From: an uncultured Bacilli bacterium
GTDB lineage: Bacteria; Bacillota_I; Bacilli_A; RF39; UBA660
DNA: 12,117 nucleotides
Assembly: GCA_905236935.1 (NCBI GenBank)
Contig: CAJOQL010000047.1
Coordinates: forward strand, 1-12,117
Reading direction: 5' to 3'
Shown: positions 6,121 through 11,961 of the stretch, in pieces
How the letters are laid out: each line of letters opens with the position of its first letter
How positions within the stretch are numbered: position 1 is the stretch's first letter
The notes under the pieces: model-generated
What the model saw: only the letters and a program-made list of their open reading frames with translations
Told to the model about the DNA's origin: nothing
Database searches by the model: none
Made by a program: the position numbers and the translations under genes

Positions 6121-6265
6121 TTCACAAATCCTTATTTCACCGTGTTTATGGGATAATGATCTCTTCTACTTGAAGGAAGCAACTTTAATTTTTAAAAGTG
6201 CCTTTTGCCCAGTGTTTATGCAGGCTCGCGAAGATTAACACCGTTACCGAAAAATTGTAACGGAG

Positions 6266-6274
6266 CCCCCTGAA
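6266..6274 (+). repeat. Junction core repeat, copy 3 (CCCCCTGAA)
   Basis: This is the third exact copy and the one next to the core chromosome. No TTAGRTAM array follows on its right side, consistent with this being the outer edge of the accessory region. Confidence 0.5.
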
Positions 6275-6303
6275 GAGAGCATTTAACCGTGCTCTCATTT
6301 TTT
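6275..6303 (+). terminator. Terminator hairpin after junction copy 3
   Basis: GAGAGCA (6275-6281) pairs perfectly with TGCTCTC (6290-6296) across an 8-base loop, followed by A and six T. The geometry equals that of the hairpin after copy 1, with compensating differences in the stem. Confidence 0.85.
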
Positions 6304-6388
6304 ATGCCCATTTTTAGTAATTCTAGGGTGGAATTTACTTTTACAACTCAGGCATTATTAAAAACAAAACTTAAATCTATGTTTGCAA

Positions 6389-6417
6389 TTGATTATAAGA
6401 AAATATTATTATATAAT
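6389..6417 (+). promoter_or_regulatory. Promoter of era
   Basis: TTGATT (6389-6394), a 17-base spacer and TATAAT (6412-6417) form a sigma-A type promoter about 40 bases upstream of the era start. The rest of 6304-6459 shows no gene. Confidence 0.7.
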
Positions 6418-6459
6418 TACAATAGAAATTAATTAGCAAAAAATAATTGGAGGTGAATT

Positions 6460-7344
6460 ATGAAAAGCGGATTTGTTAGTATTATCGGTAGGCCAAATAC
6501 TGGAAAAAGCACTTTAGTGAACACTATTTTAAAAACACATTTAGCAATTGTATCAAATGTAGCAGGTACTACTAGAAATGCTATCCAAGGTGTCTATAAT
6601 GATGAAGATGCCCAAATTATTTTTATTGATACTCCTGGAATTCATAAACCTCAAGATAAACTTGGTAAATACTTAAATAAGCAGTCTTATGAGTCTTTAG
6701 AAGATATAGATGCGATATTATTTGTAGTTGATGCCAGTCTAATGCCAGGCAAGGGTGACAAGTTTATTGTTGAAACCTTTAAGAATATTACAACCCCAGT
6801 TATTTTAGTTTTGAATAAAATAGATAAATTAGATGATGAAAAGATACTAAATGCTATAAATGCATATAAGGACTTATTTAATTTTTCAGATATAATTCCA
6901 ATTAGTGCTTTAAAAGATGATAATGTTAATCGCTTAATAAAAATAATAAAAGGATATTTAACTGATGAAATTAAATATTATGATGACGGGACAATAACTA
7001 ATACTAGTTTAGAATTTATGCTAGGAGAATTAGTTAGAGAAAAGGTTTTAAATTTAACTGATGAAGAGGTTCCTCATTCTGTTACTTGCGCAGTAACTCA
7101 TATGAAAGATAAAGGAAATATTTTTGATTGTTATGTTGATATTATAGTTGATCGTAATTCACTAAAGAAAATAATTATTGGGGCAGGTGGTTCAATGTTA
7201 AAAAGAATTGGAACAATGGCTAGGCGTGATATGGAAATTCTTTTAGGAAAACAAGTATATTTAGAATTATATGTTAAAACCATAAAAAATTGGCGTGATA
7301 AAGAAAGATATTTATCTGAATTAGGATTTAAAGATTTTGAATAG
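6460..7344 (+). CDS. era: GTPase Era (30S ribosome assembly)
   Basis: This 294-residue protein has the Era layout. The N-terminal GTPase domain carries G1 GRPNTGKS (residues 10-17), a TTRN switch, G3 DTPG (near 57), G4 NKID and G5 SAL. The C-terminal KH RNA-binding domain includes IIGAGGSMLKRIG followed by the closing KNWRDKERYLSELGF segment. Era binds the 3' end of 16S rRNA and checks late 30S assembly at the membrane. Length is normal for the family. The ATG follows GGAGGTGA at ideal spacing and has a promoter at 6389. It is the first core gene right of the accessory region and heads an operon with the unknown gene at 7356 and probably yqzL and recO. Confidence 0.98.
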   Translation: MKSGFVSIIGRPNTGKSTLVNTILKTHLAIVSNVAGTTRNAIQGVYNDEDAQIIFIDTPGIHKPQDKLGKYLNKQSYESLEDIDAILFVVDASLMPGKGDKFIVETFKNITTPVILVLNKIDKLDDEKILNAINAYKDLFNFSDIIPISALKDDNVNRLIKIIKGYLTDEIKYYDDGTITNTSLEFMLGELVREKVLNLTDEEVPHSVTCAVTHMKDKGNIFDCYVDIIVDRNSLKKIIIGAGGSMLKRIGTMARRDMEILLGKQVYLELYVKTIKNWRDKERYLSELGFKDFE

Positions 7345-7355
7345 GAGTTGGTATA

Positions 7356-7982
7356 ATGGAAAAAAAGAAGAAATTAAACAAGAATGAAGTAATTGACATT
7401 GTAATAGATAATTATTTAGCAAGTGATGAAATATATCCAGATGTATTTATTAAATATTATTATAATAGTATAGAACCAATTGATAAAAATGCACTAATAA
7501 CTTATAGTGAAATTAGCAATATAAATAAGAATAAATATAATGCATTTTTAATTACAATGAATGAAAGAAGAAAAATTTTTAATGAAAGACTAAGAGTTTT
7601 ATCAGATTATTTAACTAAGAATATTATCACACCTTTTGATATTGAGCTTATTATGGGAACAAGTCTAAAAAGTTTTAAGACTGCTATAAAGAAAAAAGAA
7701 GTAATTGAAGAATATAGTAAGTCATATGTTGCAGGATTATTAAAAATTTGTGAATCAGCATCTACTCAAATAGTATCACTAGAAGATGCCCTAAAAATAG
7801 ATTATAAATATAACGGCAAAAAGATGAGTAAAAGTGATATTAAACGTGTTTATGCTTATTTACAAGAAAGTCATATAAGCACTACTATTCAAAATATTAT
7901 TTATGCTTATGAAAAACAAGAAAAAGGAGAACTTTTAAGTATTAAGGAAGCAAAAATGCCAGCAACTGTGAATAGAATATAA
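7356..7982 (+). CDS. Uncharacterised helical protein between era and yqzL-recO
   Basis: I do not recognise this 208-residue protein. It is lysine- and isoleucine-rich, predicted mainly helical, and has no signal peptide, membrane segment or obvious catalytic motif, so it is probably cytoplasmic. The ATG at 7356 lies 11 bases after the era stop, behind AGGAG, so it is co-transcribed with era. In Bacillus, yqzL follows era directly, so this gene is an insertion relative to that order. Base composition is like its neighbours, giving no sign of recent transfer. The position suggests a link to ribosome assembly or repair, but nothing in the sequence demonstrates it. Confidence 0.85.
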   Translation: MEKKKKLNKNEVIDIVIDNYLASDEIYPDVFIKYYYNSIEPIDKNALITYSEISNINKNKYNAFLITMNERRKIFNERLRVLSDYLTKNIITPFDIELIMGTSLKSFKTAIKKKEVIEEYSKSYVAGLLKICESASTQIVSLEDALKIDYKYNGKKMSKSDIKRVYAYLQESHISTTIQNIIYAYEKQEKGELLSIKEAKMPATVNRI

Positions 7983-7987
7983 TTTAT

Positions 7988-8031
7988 TATCCCACTATAG
8001 AATTAGAATAGAAAGGTTAGTGGGATATTTT
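7988..8031 (+). promoter_or_regulatory. Hairpin abutting the yqzL start (terminator or attenuator)
   Basis: A perfect 10-bp stem, TATCCCACTA (7988-7997) with TAGTGGGATA (8018-8027), encloses a 20-base loop and is followed by TTTT and then at once by the yqzL ATG. It may cut era-operon transcripts before yqzL-recO or control yqzL translation; the purine-rich GAAAGG lies in its loop. Confidence 0.6.
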
Positions 8032-8109
8032 ATGGATAAAAAAGAAGCATGGGAAATGTTTAAAAAAACAGGAAAGATTGAATATTACATAATGTATAAG
8101 AGAGGATAA
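8032..8109 (+). CDS. yqzL: YqzL-like small protein
   Basis: This 25-codon gene encodes a peptide with W-E-M-F-K-K-T-G-K-I-E-Y-Y-I-M-Y-K, which matches the WKLF-x-x-TG-x-(V/I)-E-x-Y-L-x-Y-K core of the YqzL family. In Bacillus, yqzL lies between era and recO, the same position as here. It is about half the usual length and holds only the core. Its stop is 1 base before the recO start, and GAGGA near its end serves as the recO ribosome site. The function of YqzL is not known. A ribosome site for it is not obvious; the hairpin at 7988 sits directly upstream. Confidence 0.72.
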   Translation: MDKKEAWEMFKKTGKIEYYIMYKRG

Positions 8110-8110
8110 T

Positions 8111-8836
8111 ATGTTAAAAAAAGTTGAAGGAATAATAGTAAAAGAAACAGCATTTGGTGAAACTAGTAAAATAATTAATATCTTAACAGAAGATGGAATA
8201 ATTGGAGTAATGGCTAAAGGTGCACGAGTCTTAAAAAGTCCTCTTCGCAGTTTTACTTTATCCTTAACTTATGCAGATTTTAACTTATATTATCGTGAAG
8301 ATAAATTAAGCACTTTAAAAAGCGTTGATGTTATAGATGATTTTAGTAATATCAAAAAAGATATTACTTTAATTAGTTATATGACTTATTTATGCGACTT
8401 AGCTTCGCAAGTAATGAAACAAAATACTAATAAAGATATTTATAATTTATTAATAAGTGCCTTAATTAAGATTAATAATGGACTTAATCCCATGATAATT
8501 AGTAATATTTATGAACTAAAATTACTTGATTATTTAGGAGTTGGTATTAATTTTAATGCTTGTGCTAAATGTGGAAATAAGGCTGATATAATTACCATTG
8601 ATCCTGATATTGGTGGCTATATTTGTAAGAATTGTTATGAAAATGAAACTATTTATGATGATAAAACTTTAAAAATGTTAAGAATGTATTATTTAGTAGA
8701 CATAAATTCTATTTCAGATTTAAAAATAAGTGATATAGTCATAAATAATATAAACTATTTTATTAATACTTATTATGATAGATATACAGGATTATATTTA
8801 AAAAGTAAAAAATTTCTTGAAGAAATGATAAATTAA
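8111..8836 (+). CDS. recO: DNA repair protein RecO
   Basis: This 241-residue protein has the RecO plan: an N-terminal OB fold (VEGIIVKETAFGETSKIINILTEDGIIGVMAKGAR), a helical middle, and a zinc-binding CxxC...CxxC (Cys151, Cys154, Cys172, Cys175). RecO loads RecA onto SSB-coated single strands together with RecR in gap repair and recombination. Length fits the family (about 240-255). The ATG follows AGAGGAT, the last codons of yqzL, so translation is coupled. A terminator follows. The era-yqzL-recO order is the Bacillus arrangement, but glyQ, which usually comes next, is absent. Confidence 0.95.
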   Translation: MLKKVEGIIVKETAFGETSKIINILTEDGIIGVMAKGARVLKSPLRSFTLSLTYADFNLYYREDKLSTLKSVDVIDDFSNIKKDITLISYMTYLCDLASQVMKQNTNKDIYNLLISALIKINNGLNPMIISNIYELKLLDYLGVGINFNACAKCGNKADIITIDPDIGGYICKNCYENETIYDDKTLKMLRMYYLVDINSISDLKISDIVINNINYFINTYYDRYTGLYLKSKKFLEEMIN

Positions 8837-8842
8837 ATGAAG

Positions 8843-8871
8843 AATTGCTAACCAAATTTAGCAATTTTTTT
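8843..8871 (+). terminator. Terminator of the era-recO operon
   Basis: AATTGCTAA (8843-8851) pairs with TTAGCAATT (8858-8866) across a 6-base loop and continues into a T tract to 8871. Confidence 0.8.
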
Positions 8872-8963
8872 GATGTTGCAAAATTCGGTGAGTAGAATTT
8901 TTTGCAAATTATTAATATTTGCAAACAATCCTAGATAAATAAAGAGATTCCTTGCATTTTTTA

Positions 8964-8993
8964 TTGACCAAATTTACCTTTATAAGCTATAAT
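8964..8993 (+). promoter_or_regulatory. Promoter upstream of the SPOR-radC-mreCD operon
   Basis: TTGACC (8964-8969), an 18-base spacer and TATAAT (8988-8993) are a near-consensus sigma-A promoter. A second TATAAT at 9195-9200 just before the SPOR gene lacks a well-spaced -35 and is weaker. Confidence 0.7.
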
Positions 8994-9016
8994 ATACTTT
9001 AAAACTTAAAGGATAC

Positions 9017-9070
9017 ATGAACAAAAAGATTGTGAATTTAATATATTATCAAGCAGAAAAAGAAAAATAA
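9017..9070 (+). CDS. Possible 17-residue leader peptide
   Basis: An ATG preceded at close range by AAAGGA opens a 17-codon frame ending in TAA, about 20 bases after the predicted transcription start. The peptide is polar, with a short IVNLIYY stretch and no run of a single amino acid that would point to attenuation. It may be chance. Confidence 0.25.
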   Translation: MNKKIVNLIYYQAEKEK

Positions 9071-9210
9071 ATCCTCTTTAGCTTGGCCACAATATTATGA
9101 CTTTCAAAGTATTAGTTTCAATATTTTGCAACTTATGCTTTAATAAAGTAATTCGACATTTTGCATCAAAATCCTTACAAAATATATCGTATCATATAAT
9201 TGGTGATGAT

Positions 9211-9645
9211 ATGAAAAAGTATTTACCTTATTTATTTTCTTTAATAGTTGGCTCAGTTTTAGGTTTTCTTTTATTTAATAGTAAAGATATTGATATTCCA
9301 GTTTTTAAAGAAAATATCCGAGCTACTGGGTTTCAACTAGGAGTATTTAACTCGGTAGATTTAGCCAAAGAATATGTTAAAAAGTTTCCTAGTTCCGTTA
9401 TAATCTCTGATGACGATGTTTATAGAGTTTATATAAGTATACTTACTAATAGTAAATGTATAAGTAAAATGGAGAGTTATTTATTAGAAAACAAAATAGC
9501 TTTTTATAAAAAAGATATCACTATAAATGATAGTGGTTTAATTAAAGCTTTAAATAATTATGAAAAGACAATGCTAGAAGGAAATACAGATACATTTATA
9601 AGTATTAATAAATTAATTATGGATAGTTATGGAGGAAAAATATGA
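9211..9645 (+). CDS. Membrane-anchored SPOR-like domain protein (SpoIIB-like position)
   Basis: This 144-residue protein starts with a membrane segment (residues about 5-22) and continues outside with a region (about 38-103) resembling a SPOR domain: F-Q-L-G-V-F (41-46), DLAKEYVKKFP, then DDVYRVYISIL (68-78) and a final beta strand. SPOR domains bind glycan strands stripped of peptides at division septa. I chose ATG 9211 (GGTGAT upstream), because the preceding 38 in-frame codons would place the membrane segment internally. The stop overlaps the radC ATG by 4 bases. In Bacillus, spoIIB, a SPOR protein, lies two genes upstream of radC, so this is probably its counterpart; orthology is inferred. 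Confidence 0.72.
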   Translation: MKKYLPYLFSLIVGSVLGFLLFNSKDIDIPVFKENIRATGFQLGVFNSVDLAKEYVKKFPSSVIISDDDVYRVYISILTNSKCISKMESYLLENKIAFYKKDITINDSGLIKALNNYEKTMLEGNTDTFISINKLIMDSYGGKI

Positions 9646-10325
9646 GATTAAAAGAACTACCTAAAGCAGAAATGCCTAGAGAAAGATTAATAAAATATGG
9701 AGCATCTAATTTAAGTAATGAAGATTTAATTTCAATTTTAATTAGAACTGGTTCTAAAGATAAAAATGTAAAAGAGCTCAGTAACGAAATACTTAAAAGT
9801 TTGAAAGAAATAAACTCTTTAAATGATATAAGTTTAAGAGAACTAACATCTATAAAAGGTGTAGGAACTACTAAAGCACTAACAATTTTAGCGGCTATTG
9901 AACTAGGTAAAAGAGTATATAATGCTAATATTGAAGATAAATTAGTTTTAAGTACTACCGAAAAAGTAAATAAGTATTTTGCTCCCTTAATTGCTAAAGA
10001 AAAACAAGAAAATCTATTAGTAATCTTACTTGATAATAAAAATAGATTAATAAGTTATAAAATAATGTTTAAAGGAACTAGTACTTATTCATTAGTAAGT
10101 CCTAAAGAAATATTTAATTATGCTGTTAAAGATAGGGCCGATAAAATAATAATTATGCATAATCATCCATCTGGTATAACTAATCCATCTAATGCTGATA
10201 TTGAACTAACTAATCAAATTAATATGAGTGGTAAAATAATTGGAATTCCTTTAGTTGATCATATAATTACTAGTGGAGAAAAGTATTATAGTTTTTATGA
10301 GGAATTAACTAAAAATGAAGCATAA
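9642..10325 (+). CDS. radC: RadC family JAB/MPN+ protein
   Basis: This 227-residue protein has the standard RadC (UPF0758) layout. Residues about 66-90 form a helix-hairpin-helix (LTSIKGVGTTKALTILAAIELGKR region). The C-terminal MPN+ domain carries the metal site H173-N-H175-P-S-G...S183-x2-D186. Members are predicted zinc hydrolases or nucleases; the old link to radiation repair in E. coli was withdrawn, and the cellular role remains open. Full length and all key residues are present. It overlaps both neighbours (4 bases with the SPOR gene, 11 with mreC). In Bacillus, mreB lies between radC and mreC; it is missing here. Confidence 0.95.
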   Translation: MRLKELPKAEMPRERLIKYGASNLSNEDLISILIRTGSKDKNVKELSNEILKSLKEINSLNDISLRELTSIKGVGTTKALTILAAIELGKRVYNANIEDKLVLSTTEKVNKYFAPLIAKEKQENLLVILLDNKNRLISYKIMFKGTSTYSLVSPKEIFNYAVKDRADKIIIMHNHPSGITNPSNADIELTNQINMSGKIIGIPLVDHIITSGEKYYSFYEELTKNEA

Positions 10326-10938
10326 TTATTTAATATATATCTTTTTATTCTTTCTTATATTATTTAGACCATCATTTATAAATCTTGTTAATAATATTGG
10401 CTTTTTAATATTTAATCAAAAAGAAGAACTAACTATAAAAGTTTTAAATAATAGAGTAAGTGAATTAGAAAGTGAATATCAAAGTTTACTAGATTTTAAA
10501 AATAATATCAATATTACATCAAATTATGTGTTATCAAATATCTATAAAAATAATTATAGTTATGATAAATTACTAATTAATGGTGATAATTATAAAATAG
10601 GAGATGAAGTAATTAACAAATATGGTTTAATTGGGATAATTAAAAAGACATATTTAAACTATAGTGAGGTATCATATATATATGATACTAATATTCCGGT
10701 TAAAATTAATAATTATGAAGGAAAAATAGTAGCTAAAGATGAGGATAATAATATAATTATAAAAGAACTTACGAACTATAATAAAATAAATATTAATGAT
10801 AAAGTTTACAGTGTTAATAATACTTATATAGGTAAAGTAATTAAAATTGATATAGGTGCAATCGATACAAATGTATTAGTTGAAACAGTAAATTTAAAAG
10901 ATATAAATTATGTTGCAGTAATTGAAAGGCAAGTATGA
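10315..10938 (+). CDS. mreC: Rod-shape protein MreC (short)
   Basis: This 207-residue protein has an N-terminal membrane anchor (residues about 4-28), a coiled coil (about 35-65, VLNNRVSELESEYQSLLDFK) and a beta-rich outer domain with G-D-E-V-x(3)-G-L-I-G-I and two repeated K-V-Y-S/G-K-V-I-K segments, as in MreC. MreC lines up outside the membrane and links MreB/MreD to the cell-wall synthases PBP2/RodA. It is well below the usual 270-300 residues, with reduced N- and C-terminal parts. The ATG lies inside the end of radC (11-base overlap), with GAGGA 11 bases upstream. The stop overlaps the next start (ATGA). Confidence 0.85.
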   Translation: MKHNYLIYIFLFFLILFRPSFINLVNNIGFLIFNQKEELTIKVLNNRVSELESEYQSLLDFKNNINITSNYVLSNIYKNNYSYDKLLINGDNYKIGDEVINKYGLIGIIKKTYLNYSEVSYIYDTNIPVKINNYEGKIVAKDEDNNIIIKELTNYNKININDKVYSVNNTYIGKVIKIDIGAIDTNVLVETVNLKDINYVAVIERQV

Positions 10939-11330
10939 TAATAGATTTTTTGACTTTAAATTTAACTAATATTTTACTATGTACGGTACTTATTAATATT
11001 TTTTATTTAAATGATAAAAGAGTCTATTTATTATTAACCTTAGATATATTAATTAATGGCATCCCATTTACTACTATTTTAATTATTTTACTTTTCTATT
11101 TAAATAAATCTATTTTTAAATTTTTTAATAATTCATTTTTGTTAAGATATATCTTAATAATATTTTACTATTTTTTATTTAACGTAATTCTTTATAGCAT
11201 TTTTAATACTTTTAACTTTTATGTAATAAAATGGACTGTAAATAATTTATTTTATAATGCTATTATTTACTATTTAAGTCTTAAATATTTAGATGGAAAA
11301 TATAATTTAGTAGGTGATGATAATGAATAA
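10935..11330 (+). CDS. mreD: Probable MreD, integral membrane protein
   Basis: This 131-residue protein is almost wholly hydrophobic, with four to five predicted membrane helices and Phe/Ile/Leu/Tyr-rich loops. Sequence alone gives little family signal, but the position directly after mreC with a 4-base ATGA overlap is that of mreD. MreD sits in the membrane with MreC and RodA in the wall-elongation complex. It is shorter than typical MreD (about 160-170). The 3' end overlaps the LytM-like gene by 8 bases. Confidence 0.75.
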   Translation: MIIDFLTLNLTNILLCTVLINIFYLNDKRVYLLLTLDILINGIPFTTILIILLFYLNKSIFKFFNNSFLLRYILIIFYYFLFNVILYSIFNTFNFYVIKWTVNNLFYNAIIYYLSLKYLDGKYNLVGDDNE

Positions 11331-11877
11331 GGGAAAATATATTAAAACTTTATTTGTTAAAGTATTAATAAGTATTATTTTATTTTTATCAATCGGAATA
11401 TTTGTTAATTCTAGCGATAAAAATTTACTTCTATTTAAAAATAATGTTTATGATAAAACTTTTAAATTTACTAAAATATCTAATTTTTATAATAAGTATT
11501 TTGGCAGTGTAATAAAAAAGCCTAGCCCTGATAAAATTGTAGTTGCAAGTAAAGAACTTAATTATAAGGAAAGTAATAAATATTTAGATGGTGTAAAATT
11601 AACTGATATAAACATTATTTATCCTTTTAAAAGTGGAATAGTAGTTTTTATTGGGGAAAAAGGAGGATATGGGAATACTGTAATTATTCAAGGGATGGAT
11701 GGTATAGATTATTGGTATGGAAATATTGAAAATCCAAATGTTAAATTATATGATTATGTAGAATCGGATAATATTATTGGAGAAGTTAAAGATAAGACTT
11801 TATATCTAGTATTTATGAAAGAAGGTAGCATTCTCGATTATGAAGAATTTTTAGATAAAACAGAATTATCAGCATAA
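11323..11877 (+). CDS. Degenerate LytM/M23-fold membrane protein, SpoIVFA-like
   Basis: This 184-residue protein has a membrane segment (about 9-27), a linker, and a C-terminal region (about 105-175) that follows the M23/LytM pattern: YPFKSGIVVFIGEKGGYGNT, then a DYWYGNI segment where active enzymes have a YAHL motif, and TLYLVFMKEG in place of the zinc-binding LHFE motif. All zinc ligands are gone and the whole protein has no histidine, so it cannot be a zinc endopeptidase. In Bacillus, SpoIVFA, a degenerate LytM protein, lies downstream of mreBCD-minCD, making this its likely counterpart. I chose ATG 11323 (AGGTGAT 4-5 bases upstream); an ATG two codons earlier is possible. Confidence 0.75.
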   Translation: MNKGKYIKTLFVKVLISIILFLSIGIFVNSSDKNLLLFKNNVYDKTFKFTKISNFYNKYFGSVIKKPSPDKIVVASKELNYKESNKYLDGVKLTDINIIYPFKSGIVVFIGEKGGYGNTVIIQGMDGIDYWYGNIENPNVKLYDYVESDNIIGEVKDKTLYLVFMKEGSILDYEEFLDKTELSA

Positions 11878-11906
11878 AATTAATTTTAAAAAATCATGAG
11901 ATGTTC

Positions 11907-11935
11907 TTTACAAACTAGTTTTTAAAATATATAAT
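11907..11935 (+). promoter_or_regulatory. Promoter of lon
   Basis: TTTACA (11907-11912), a 17-base spacer and TATAAT (11930-11935) lie about 27 bases upstream of the lon start. I see no CIRCE or CtsR-type repeat nearby. The self-complementary A/T sequence at 11875-11888 after the preceding gene lacks the G+C expected of a terminator. Confidence 0.75.
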
Positions 11936-11961
11936 AAAATACATATTTTGGAGGTGCAAAA

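Larger units (their letters stand above)
4147..6265. mobile_element. Candidate integrase-less cassette 2 (Nudix + modification-dependent nuclease)
   Basis: This 2.12-kb segment lies between junction copies 2 and 3. It carries a two-gene operon, and TTAGRTAM arrays lie near both ends (4251-4279 and 6062-6120). It encodes no recombinase. The cargo looks like anti-phage restriction. Extent and mobility are inferred from repeats. Confidence 0.4.
6121..6303 (+). ncRNA. Candidate structured RNA or folded recombination site
   Basis: This gene-free stretch is clearly richer in G+C than its surroundings and is dense in inverted repeats: CTTC/GAAG (6164-6176), AAGG...CCTT around ACTTT/AAAGT (6173-6205), GTGTT/AACAC (6212-6241), CGTTAC/GTAACG (6242-6262), then the terminator. 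GTGTTTATG occurs twice (6142 and 6212). A possible -10 (6089-6094) lies upstream. It could be a roughly 200-nt RNA ending at the terminator, or the folded end of cassette 2. I do not recognise an RNA family. Confidence 0.35.
8872..9210 (+). other. Intergenic region with promoter, TTGCAA repeats and a 17-codon frame
   Basis: Three TTGCAA boxes (8876, 8902, 8919) form two nested inverted repeats; the inner one, TTTGCAAAT-N7-ATTTGCAAA (8901-8925), is perfect. A good promoter follows at 8964-8993. The transcript leader of about 210 bases before the SPOR gene contains a 17-codon frame (9017-9070) and nothing else I can identify. The frame of the SPOR gene extends back to 9097 but without membrane or ribosome-site support. 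Confidence 0.5.

Noticed and set aside
6165..6185. GAAGGAAGC, similar to the GGAAGGAAGC loop of SRP RNA
   Set aside because: The conserved partner strand and the surrounding SRP domain IV stem are missing, so the match is taken as chance.
3121..6303. Class 1-type integron attC sites
   Set aside because: The junctions lack the R/L box pairs and the GTT core triplet of attC sites, and no integron integrase is visible; only the cassette-like layout is similar.
9097..9210. N-terminal extension of the SPOR gene to a start at 9097
   Set aside because: It lacks a ribosome site and would bury the signal-anchor segment; ATG 9211 with GGTGAT upstream is preferred.
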